From Malachius bipustulatus (taxonomy: Eukaryota > Arthropoda > Insecta > Coleoptera > Melyridae): 64,000 nt of DNA. A program made the translations under genes and the position numbers. Position 1 is the first letter of the stretch. The number at the start of each line of letters is the position of its first letter. The stretch is from the NCBI GenBank assembly GCA_910589415.1, contig OU342634.1, positions 23,371,144 through 23,435,143 of the forward strand. The letters run 5' to 3'. This document shows, in pieces, positions 36,501-48,500 of the stretch. Under the pieces are notes generated by a model. It was not told the origin of the DNA. It saw only the letters and a program-made list of their open reading frames with translations, and did not search any database.

Positions 36501-39500
36501 TCTACGAAGTTTGCCAAGTAAATAAAACTGATTAATATGTCATGTAATAACTTACTTTTCTGGTCAATGAATGAATTATGTCGAGATATTCTTTTTGCTT
36601 CTTAGCCAAACTTGTCAAATTGAAGATTAGGTCAGGTCGTAACCAAAATTTGTAATGTCTCTGATGGAGAATATTGCACATACTGAAAACAAAAATTGCA
36701 ATAAAAAAGTTTTTTCAATATTGTGTTATACTTACTCCATCACTGCTTTTGCATATTTGTATCCAGCATTCTCATGGGTTTTGTTTTGAGTGTTTCCAAC
36801 ACCCATGGCAGTTTCTATGTAATAGAATATTATTTTTAAATTCAATTTCTTCATTCTTAGTAGGTACCTACCTAGTATAGATAGATAGACTAGAACTTAC
36901 CTAAAAGGATATCAACCGTTAGTCCACTCATATAATCGTGTATATCAAGTTCTTCACCCAGATGTTTACGTAAACTCTTTATTATATTAAAACTGTTCCT
37001 GTTAAAGATTGGTATAAAAGTTTTCAAGATTGCTGCATGGAATGTAGGGGCGATCATTTTTCTGTGCGATTTCCATTTTTCACCTAAAAAATATATTAAG
37101 TTATAGTCGAAGCTCATATCCATCTAGAGGTTTAATTATGCACTTACCATTGCTTATCAGTAGCCCATCTCCTAACCATGGTTTAAATAAGTCGTATTCC
37201 TTAGGCTTATCCAGATTATAGTTGAGAATAAACTGTGAATAGAAAATATGCATTGATAATAATAAATTTTTGCCGCTATGTATAACTACGATTTATGATA
37301 AGGTAAATATATACAGCAAAAATTTAAGTGAGGAAATATGGAGAAATTCTTTACTCCATTTATCATTTTGTGAAACGAAAAAAAATATTTTGTGTTTTTT
37401 TATTGTGCTCGGCAAACCCAGTGTAGTGCAGCATTTCAACTACATTAATCATCTTATAAACAACAAAATTGTGTTTTTAAAATTTTTTTACGCCCTGTAA
37501 CTACGAAACAAAGCAAGTTTTCCTAAAATATTAACCATCCATAACAACCCTTTGAATTTTTGTGTTTTTAATGAACACACCCTATATTATATCGTGAATA
37601 ACTTTGTGATAAAATTTTATTTAAATCAATTTTCTGTTTCATGAACTATTATTATAGGTAAAACAATCCCGTCATATCCTTCAGTAAGGGTAACTCATAA
37701 AAAGTTCACGTTTATTTCTACAAAAGGCAGTAAATTTTATCACAGATGCAAAACAGTGACTGCCAGGTAGATGTCTAATTAATTACAGTTTTTTGTTATT
37801 GTTGTCTCTGTGAATATGAATAGAGGTCTGGGATTCAAGGTTACGAAGGAAAGTTTTCAGTTGCCGAAGTAACGTCGCAATGTGAATTCAAGAACGTCGA
37901 CATATCTTAGACAATAATTATTATTTATTTATATTGTCTAAGGTCGACATACATATCTCTTTGCATATGTCTCTATAAGTGACCAGGGCTCCTTAGGGTG
38001 ACTTAGGTTGCTAACTGTTAAAGCCACCGGCAGCTGCCACCGGCTGGGTTCGAATCTCAGTACGGCATGGTTGTTTGCGCTCCTTAATTTAACTGTTTAG
38101 AAATTGAAAATTTGTGTCTCATCTAACAGTTTTTTTTAATCCCCCTTTTTTATAAAAAATATAAAATAAAAAAATAAATTACCTAACAAATTCTATGTGT
38201 TTTTTTTTTTGGGTAAAAACTAAAGATTTTCAAGTGAAGCGATTCAGATTCTTTCGATAATCAGATGATTGAAGCGTCTGACATAGAATATTCAGAAAAT
38301 AGAATATTTAACGTCACAGATGTGGATCCAAACTTTCTTTTAGGATACAAGAAGATTATTAAATAACAATATTAAGACAAGTTTTCTGATGTCCGGGGAA
38401 AATAAATTATGTTTCCATAAGACACTTAACCAGAAAATAATTATTGAGCATAATAAGATGATCTAGATATAAAAAATAGGTATGTTTTCCGACAACTGCC
38501 ATGGCGACAGTAATACGAGAAGACTTATCAAATCTAACTTAATTAATAAATGAAACAGTTGACGAGATTCTGAATAAAGGTAATGAGACAGAAGTTATGG
38601 AAGACATAAATAAGTGCAAAGTAAATGAAATGAAGCAATGAAAAAATGCAGAGAAAGAAATACCTAAGATATTATATTTCAGTTACTTTTGAAGAATTAT
38701 TTGTTGATTTATTAATATCATTAGATAAAATCTAGAAAGGCTAAAATAATAGACTTGTCCAAACTAATGATTGATGAGACGAATATGAGTAAAAGCATTC
38801 TACAAAAATAAATCTCATAACTACATAAATCTTTATTTTCCAACCAGATATTTCATTAAAGGTAATCCTTGCAAATTGTCCTTTTGGAAAATTCTGTTCG
38901 TTGGAGCTCACAGTAATCCTAATATGCTCTCCAACTACTTTGATACTTTTCACGATAAGGTTTCATATGAACAGAGTATAGACAATATTAATTGAAAGGA
39001 TATTGGATTCGTTCGAGCAAACTAAAGACACTGATCTAAAGATGAATTCGTCGTGTACAGCAATCAGAAAAAGCAATAAAAAAAAACTAGGATCCAGATC
39101 ATAATAATTATTAATCTTGCTTTTTTTGTAGCCACTATATTTGTTTTCATATAGGTGTAGGTACACACATGCTACCATATGAAGTGCGTGTAAAATATAC
39201 AAATATTCAAAATCTTTCAAAAAATTGATAATAATTACATCGATATAGTCTGTATTCTGTTATGAGAGACTATATAGCGCTTCACGCAGCGCCACCACAG
39301 CAGCGGATAGTGGCAACATTTCGACCAGCAGGTAGGTATCCGGACATCACAAGCGCCAGCGTAGCACATGTTTATCACGCGGAATTGACGGAATTTCGTA
39401 TTCGTTGCATACAAAAAAATTATTCCTTTCATTTTTCATTGTCTAATGTTAAAATGATATTACAAATAAATTTGTAAGTAGTGAATGATAATTAGTATAT

Positions 39501-42500
39501 TTTTTATTTATTTTATTTATTTATTTATTTAATACTCCCATCAACAAGCCAATAGCTTAATATCGGATGGGGAAAAGTACACAAATTAATATAAACTTAC
39601 AACAATATGAAATAAAAAACGTAATTAAGAGTTTACAATATTTAAAAAAAAAACAGAAAGACTACTTGTGACTACTCAAACACCAGCTGGTGAGGCAGGC
39701 TATATCAGGTCAATGTGTTAAGTTAAAAAAAGAAACAACAAAAAAAAATAATAATAATAAATGAAAGTAAAGGCAAACTAAGGACTAGAAGAACTAGACG
39801 CCGCCAGTAAAAATCGTCTAAGTTGAAGTTCGCTACACGAAAACAGATCAAGGTTCCCATCAACCCTATTAGCAATGTCACACATGCGATTTAAAGGAGA
39901 AAACAAAAGAGTATTTGTCCTTGCGGTTTTAACTCGCAGAAGATGTTGTTGCCTCAGTGTAACTTGGGGAGCATGGAAAGAAATCTGGGAAAGGATATCA
40001 GGAGAGTCAATGCGTCCATTCAACAAACCCCAAAGGAAACGCACAGAGGCGTACGTACGTCTCGCTTCAAGACTGTTGAAGTCAAACTCAGCAAGAAGAT
40101 CAGAGTGCGGGAAGCCTACAGGAGGATAAGTACCTGTGAATTTAAAATGAAGAAACTTCAGGAAACGTCGGTGTACTCTCTCCAGATCACTAACTTGACA
40201 TCTATATACAGGCGACCAGATAATCGAACCGTATTCGAGCTTGGGTAGAATGAAGGCATGAAATAAAGTTACGAGGGTAGTGACCTTTCTAAAATCCCAA
40301 GTGTTACGAATAATGTAACCTAGTGCCCTAAACGCAGAGGAGCAAGTATTTTCAATATGTCTATTGAAAAAGAGTTTGGGAGTAAATATTATACCAAGGT
40401 CTTTGAATTCAGAGATCCTCTGGAGAGAGTGGTCCCCAATTGAGTATGACGCTTGGAGCATATTACACTTAAGGCTGTAGGACATAACATAGCACTTAGA
40501 AGTGTTTAATGGTAATTGGTTACTACGGCTACTATATTATGCAACGAGCTTATAATGAAGGCTATTAATACGCGAGTATGATGGTTAAGATATGAGCCGT
40601 AGGCGAGTGTCTTAACCATCATAAGAGCGTATTAATAGCCATTATCTGCGAGTTCCATACACTATTTTTTCTACGACCCTTTTTTATTTCATAGAAAAGA
40701 TTAAAAAATTATATATTTTAACAATGACCCGTGTACAATTGCGGATCATTGAGGTTAAGATAGGTTGCTATTTGTTTACGCATTTAACAAATTTTCTCTT
40801 CGTCGCTAAGGTTATTCTGCTGAGACATGTTTTAGTATCAAGTTTAAAGGGCACTACTCACTACTGCGTAATTTTTATTATGCGAAGTTCGAGTTCCGAA
40901 TTTTACGCTTCGATTTTGAGATTAATTAATAATTTTAATAACTGACAGCCATTAATTACGATATTGTTTACCTGCGCAACGCGGGTCGCAGCGTTGCCGC
41001 TTTGAATACTATATCACGGAGCGCTACGAATGATATAATACTTTATCTTCCCATCTTTTACACGATATACCTACTTATCAAATTAATTAAGGTAACATAA
41101 AATCTTGATAAATTTTATTTGAATGTTACTTATGTTCTAAATTAAATAAACGTTCAGATTTTTTTTTCAGAAATACAGAACTTATATCACAAGGCAATTT
41201 TTGTCGTGAGTATGACAACTCTGTGACTTCGGTTGGCTTGCCGACCCGATCGTGAGCGAAAAGGAACCGATTCGATTGCAAATGCTCCTCTGCCATTGGA
41301 TAGCTTGACCAGTGCTTTAATGAAAATTTGTATCTTAATGAGACCCATTAAAGCACTGGTGATTCATATTAATTTAATATGCATATTAAAGGTTAGGAGT
41401 AGAAAAAATTTATTTTATCATCATCAACTCTAAATTCACTGTATATATTTCCCGAAAAATACTTATCTTTTGAGTAAAGCGTTAGGAAAGTGTTAAGTAA
41501 GAATGATGAAAAACTGTTGACCACAAACATTCTACGATCTAGTCAGCTTTGAAAATTTTCGAAATACATATGATTAAATAATGGGTGTGACGACTTATGT
41601 TAAACTAAAAAAATAATTGTCTAATTTTAACAATAAAAAAGATATGGCTAAAATAAGGAATTTCGAATTTTCAGTTTTCTTGCATCGTAAAATTGTTTTT
41701 AGATTACAAATCAAAAATATCCAACTTTGTCCCAATTTAACCTACTGCATATATTTTATAAGATTACAGGAGATCCCCACGCATGTTCTCTTAAAGAAGG
41801 GCAGCCTGTAAGTATGTACAGATTTTATCAAAAGTTGCTTCAAAAATTGTTAAAATAAAAAAAATGTTATTATGAGAACAAGTAAATATTATTAACTGAA
41901 CAAAACATGAAAAATAGGTTGTACATACAAACATAGGTGAAAAAAATAGAATTCATTTTTTTTCTTGCTTGTAAAATTCAAGTCCTCAAATAAATACGAA
42001 AACAATGCATGAAAATATGGTCAACAGCCCCACAGAAAATTATTTACAAAACAATTGGAAGAAAAATATTAGGTACATAAAAAATCATGAAAATAAACAT
42101 TTACTTAGTTGAAAAATATTTGTGACGATCTATTAAAATAATATTAAATGAAAAACATAAAGTTTGGACATTGCCGCTAGTTTACAATTACATCAATTTT
42201 TTCTTGTCCCGAACGATTTATTTTTGTTTTTTTCTAAACAGACAAGTTATATCTACCTATGCTAATTTTGTTTATTGTCATTCTTCTCCAATAAAAAATC
42301 CCTCTACATGGTTTAGGCATATGGTAAAATCAATATTATTACGTCATAAATTTAGTCGTCTTTTATTAATTCAGTGTGATGCCCACAGTCGTAAATTAAT
42401 TCAATAATAATTATGTACGTATTTGTTTTGATTGAAATCAGGCATCGTGATTCGCGTAATATTTCCTAATAATTCATATCTGTCAGCAACGTCATCAATA

Positions 42501-45500
42501 GCCAGTAATTCTTCCCTTGGTCCAGGATAATGATTATCAGCGCATATATTGTGAAGGACAGCGTACACATTAAAACCAAAATTCAAGCATGAGGGCTCAA
42601 TTATACCCTTAAATAATGCTTCCACAACCCCACACCTTTGTTCATGGAGACTGATATAAATGTACTCGTACATACTGTACCTTACTTGGATGCGCGTTAC
42701 AAGTGTAATTAACCATGTTCTCAATGGCTATGAGGACTTATGGAATTAAAATAGCTCAATCCAGAAAAATCTAATTGACGTTGTTGGTAAATTTGATTAA
42801 TTCCAGAAGAATGCATTTAGAGACATTTTTAAGCGTAAATTTGCATATTACAAAATTAGAATACCCTTTATTATGCCAAAATTATGTTTATAATGGTCTA
42901 GCTGAAGTATGAATACACAGGTTAGTGAAACTGAACCAGGAATAATAAGAAATAATATTATCTCAAAAAAATCGCTATTACAGCATTAAGTTGTAAATAA
43001 GATCTCGTATTGATTTATGTATTTTTTTCAGATATTAATAAGGCTTTAAGACATAACTAATAATTCTCAGCAACACGTACCTACTTTATCGATTGCTTCT
43101 GCCAGCGAAGAATCTTAAAAATTAATAAGTATGTTAGTAGCCATAGTGGGGTCGGCAACTCTTCTGTCTTGATTTAAAAAAGGACGATAAATTTTAGTTG
43201 AATTACTCTCAAGTTCTTTCGGGAATCTAAAAGACTTCGTAAATTGGATGTCCGATAAATCTTAACGAGATCACCTTTTTGTTTTGTAATTCTACGAGGC
43301 CTCCTTTGAATACCTCACCTTATTTATTTATATTAATTGAACTTCTGATACTTCGTCCATCACATAAAAAAAGTGCCCTATACCTAGCATCTATGCACAC
43401 GTAATTGAGAATATTTCATTGCTTGACACAACAAAAATTTTTAGAAAAACCAGAACCAAACATATTTATATCCCAGTGTGATGATTTTTTACAAGAGCTT
43501 CAAGCATTACCTTATGGTGAAATATAACCATTTAAAGAAACCATAACAACCAGGTTATTACGAGTTTATTATATGGCGATCCTGCCAGTCCTGGCAGGTT
43601 AGTCCAACATTAGAGGCAGAGGAAAACTTGCTCATGACTTATTGCAGCAAGTAACAAGTAATAGCAACTGGACAATAATAAAAAAAAGAAATAGAAATAG
43701 AAAAACAAAATAAAGCAAGTACATCAGACAACAAGGATACAAGGAAGAAGTAGCTTTAAGAGCAATAAATAAAAGGGTCAAAATTAGGAAATCTGCAGGA
43801 GGAAACGGCTACGCGTGGATAAAGTTAGATGAAATAAACATAATATGACGACTGTTACTTCAGTCCAAACAGAAGTAAAGATTAATTCAATACATTTTTG
43901 ATAGCTAAACTTTAAGATGGGCCCGGAAATGGAAATAGAAAGGAAAATGGACATGAAAATACAAAACAGGGGAAATAGCGCAACTTTCTACAGAAGAAAC
44001 AGCTTTTTATAGAAATCTAACAGAGCAAGGGAACAAAGCATACAAATATCGCAACAAAATACCAACTCAAAGGGATGTAAGGTGAACCTACAAGGCCATC
44101 AAACCCTTTAAGGCCATCTAGAAAAGTCACTATAGGAAAAAGAAAAAAAAACACAGGGGTGACCGAATGCTGGGAAGCAAGGATGGGCGTTTACGTCTAA
44201 AGAAATATTTTTCATACTTTTCATATAAAGAATATGTAAACAATGTAAAGAATACGTAAACAATATAAACAATTCGTAAACTTTTAGTAAAAAAATTCGT
44301 ACAATTTTAGAGAAAAAAAGAGAAAAAGAAAAAGCATTGAAACGACTGATAGAGGAAATAATATAGGACATCTGGCGATTTGCATACCAGATAGCAACCA
44401 AAAGCTTCGACTACTACCCAACCTACAGATGACTGACAATCAAAAAAAGAAGATCGCAGAGAAAAAGATGACACCAAGGAAGTAGTCAACTTTACGCCAG
44501 AGGAATCGGAGGCGGTTTTATCTAGAATAAAGAGTAAGAAAACAGGTGAACTTGATTATATACAAGTTCCTCGAAGTCATAAATAAATTAATTAAACAGA
44601 GTTCCCAAGAGAATGGAAAGTGGCTAAGTAATGTAGTTCTGTTATAATGAAATGGATCGCACCTAGGTAGGATGATAAGGAAAGTATTTCCATCGCCCTC
44701 ATTAAATCAGCCCAAATCGAAAAAGCAAACAGTGCAAGCATTAGGTACGTAAATACCTAAAGGTAATTAAAACGCAGTCACCCGCAGTTACATCAAGTAA
44801 ACGATTCCTGCCAGCACATTAAATATTCAGAAAAGAGAAATCGCTCATCCCAGCCTCTAAAGGACATCGAAGAAACGGCCAAGCTAGACCAGATGTTCAG
44901 GGTATTATAAAAGACGCTCTCGACCCGCGTGATGAAGGGAAGAGCTGACCTAGAAACAGACCGGGTGAAATCATGAATCAAAACAATAACCTCTTGCAAG
45001 GACAATAGTAACTCGTTAGGTACCACACACACGGTAATGAAACTTTAATCAAACGATAGAGCGAATTAATAAATGAAGGCAGCCGGAAATACAGCATGGT
45101 CCCGAGATAGCAAGTAGGTGAAAATGCGAAATGAAAGTTAAGCCGGTGTAATTATAAGAGCTAGACACAATGGAAAGGTGCAGAACGCGTCGGCCGATTT
45201 GAAGGAAAATTTAGGTAGTTCAGGTTTAGGACAATTCAGTAAGGTAGCCGCGAGGTCAAAGCGCTAAGTCTCGTAATTAGGGAAATATGATTAAGAATTA
45301 AATCACGAGATGAGGCAGTGCCAGTAAGGTGCATTGTTGCGTGGTGTTTAGAAAGCGGACCACCGCTTCTATAAAAGCAGACGTCTTAGAGCAAACCCAC
45401 ACAGATTGAGATCAGCTTTCGAGCAGGTCGAATCTGACTTCCTAACCCTTTATACGGTACCCAGAGATGGCATATTGTGGACTCCGGGATACCTAATCCT

Positions 45501-48500
45501 ATCTAAACCTGAATCCAGAGATGGCTTTAGTGGACTCCGGTCGAATTTCCCTTATCTACCTTGGAAAAATTCCAGTTGAAAACCCGAAAAGGGCAAATAT
45601 CGTTTCCCGCCAATTTCTAATCACAATTCTAATAAAATTCGAATTCAGAGATGGCTTTAGTGGACTCCGGTCGAATTTCCTTTACCTATCCCGGGAAATC
45701 CCAGTGAAACATACTTCATTCGCATCTCGAACTCAATATTCTCAGTTGGCAACTTCTCTTCGAACCAATTCACTAGTAGATGGCAAAGCGCCCATCCTGA
45801 AGGAATTTCCTTCACAAATTAGAGAAAACCCATTGAGAAAATAGTTAGGGAAGATCTCTCTTAGGAACAAAATCCGCATCGATAAATAATTGAACCGATT
45901 CGCAACATTCACGTATGCAGGCCTCATTTTAAATCAGGCAAAATAATCAGTTAGGTGTTAGGCGGCACAACGAGTAGTAGGTACCTACGCAATTACGTCA
46001 ATAAATAGAAAGACCCCGGCAGGAAAGAGAAATACTTCAACAAATAATTATAAATTCACGTATAGGAAATCGAGATAGAGCTAGGAGTGAAAACAAACCC
46101 AGGAGGAATTAATAATCTGTAAACAAAACGGCCCATGATTCAATCATCCTATTCTTCGAAGAGTCCGAGTTTTTATTTGACGCAGATGTAGGCAAGCATC
46201 TGCTGTCCCTTTAAATTATACGATATTAGAAAGTGAGAGGAGTTCCATAACTATTGTATTGCACCATAAATGAAGACCGTGTGGCGGAGCACCCCCGGTT
46301 AGCATAGGTCCAGATAGAACAAGGCGGCGTTGTCAGATGTCGCACCAGCCACTCGCATACAGTATCAGGAAATACTAATTCCATTACAACACCCAATTAG
46401 GAGTTATAATAGGTACTCGATTATCCCACGTTGGGGGAGGCATTCACCTCGATGTCCAGGTGAAGACCTCCGTTGAACCAGTAAAAGGAGCATGACTCTT
46501 TAAAGTGGAAATCGTAGAACGCAACGGGGCGAAAAGCACCCGCAGTTGTAGGTATAGGCAATTCAGCAAATAGGAATTCAAAGCAACCAAAAACAAATTA
46601 ATCTCGAGTATGTGAAAAGCCATTCAAAATCAATCAAAACCAAAACTCCTTTAGCACATCATACGAATGTCAACTCCAATCAAAATTTAAAAACAAACTC
46701 CGCAGAAAATTGCTATAAAATGTTATTGCCAGTCTGGACTGAGTTATCTGCTTTCTAACAGGTGTTAGGGGTAAAAACCTGGACCACGGTGAAATCGATG
46801 GTTAATCTCGATTATAGAACCCACCGGCTCCAATATAGGTATTCATAAAAATTCCAGCATTCAATTATTACCCAGGCAAGCCCACGGGAACTCTGAGGAA
46901 TAGTTATAGAATAGCGGCCTAGTTTGGTCAGTTGGTCATCACATTTAAAATAGCAAAACGAAACTGCGAATTGCAGAGAACGTCGTATTCGAAATGATAA
47001 GGTATATTAACTCATCGCCCCGATAGGTCAGGTCAGGTCAGGTCAGGTCAGGTCATCTGTGTTACAATAATTGCTACTGTTGTTGTTAAGAAAACCACCG
47101 AAATACCTTTAATCAACTACAAGAGCTTCAACCATTACCTTAAGACAATGATAATCAATTAATGAAACCCGAATTATAAGACATTTGACATGGGTCATAC
47201 ATTTTGTTATCTTTTCAGTAAAATCATCTTTATTTATTCACTGAAGGCTGTTTATTACTAGTTTCATTTGAGCAACGCTTTAAATACGCAACTCAGTCAT
47301 TCTAACAAGCCTCCCGCATTAAACTCACAATAAAGTTGAGTTTGGACATGGAGAAAGTCAAAAAATATTGGGAGATGTGAGCGTTTTCATCGAAAAATAA
47401 AATCGATAAATAAACAAAGTCACAATCGCGGATCGACATCGTTTGAAATAAGCTATCAAAGAAGCTTGGTTGAAATAATGAAGACAAATAAACGTGACCT
47501 AAATCGTTGCAATTAAGATCTTAAGGTGTGTACTTACAGGCAGTCGAGCCCGTTCCCTTTGAGACCGATGCCACGATCTAGCCGCCCATTGATCTAAACT
47601 GAAACGACGCCCTCAACAAAAAGTGGTTTGGAAATAAAATATAATTTCGATTACTCCAGGGTCCTCTACGATCTAAAAGCCCGAAATGTAAGTTATCAAT
47701 AAATATCTTATTGGGAATTACTAAATATTTTAATTTTTCAGTCTTCCTTTAGTTGGAAAGCATAAGTACCTTTGATGAGATTCAAGTAATGATTGTTAAT
47801 CGAGTGAGTGGAAAAAGAAAATATTTGTTGTTTTAATAAATAAATCATTCTCTCAAAATGTCTATTAGACGGTATTGAAATACAATTTTAATTAATACAA
47901 CTTAAATGAAATTACAATTACAATTTAGTAAAGTTACCGCAGAGGAAGAATAAGGTTAATTAAGTAAACTATGCTTATATAAGAGCCACCAACGTAATTA
48001 TAACAATTTAAAAGGATAATTGCGAAAGTCTAGGATTTTTTCACGGAGTAGGTACTTTTTTTTGTGTATGTAGGATGTAGGTACTTAACTTAATTAATTT
48101 TTTTACCTTGTTAATTATACATGATCTAGAAATCATCATTAAAAGGCAATAAAACCATTGAATTTTAACGTAAGCAATGACTAGACGACAAAAAACAACG
48201 ACTGATTTGTCTAGAAAGCATTTACTTAAAATAAAAAGAACTATAAAGTCAAATAACACGCATAGTAATAATTACGGCCAAGAAGTCTTTTTATAGTAGA
48301 GATCACGCAAAGTTCCTTAATTCCAGCATACTATTAATTAAATCCTTCTTTGTAGGTGGAATAATTGGATATAATTTTTAAATCAAAATTTAACATTATG
48401 TTACCTAATGACAAATTTGATATGCTAAGAAACTTGATGTAGGTGTATGTAGCTATCAAATATTCAGTTTTCAAATGTTTATTTTAATATTCTCATTTGA

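Larger units (their letters stand above)
43490..47190 (+). mobile_element. Degenerate LTR-retrotransposon debris
   Basis: A primer-binding-site-like TGGCGATCCTGCCAGTCC lies at 43574, after GTTTATTATA. Downstream are short purine-rich open stretches such as TEETAFYRNLTEQGNKAYKYRN (about 43996-44085), gag-like in style. A TATAAAAG core-promoter-like site lies at 45371. A stretch ACAAGAGCTTCAA.CATTACCTTA and the following bases recur at 43491 and 47118 and may be LTR ends. No protease, reverse transcriptase or integrase was recognised. Assignment is tentative. Confidence 0.35.

Noticed and set aside
37990..38070. A functional tRNA gene
   Set aside because: A and B boxes are good, but the acceptor and anticodon stems do not form a proper cloverleaf and the sequence runs into a SINE-like body.
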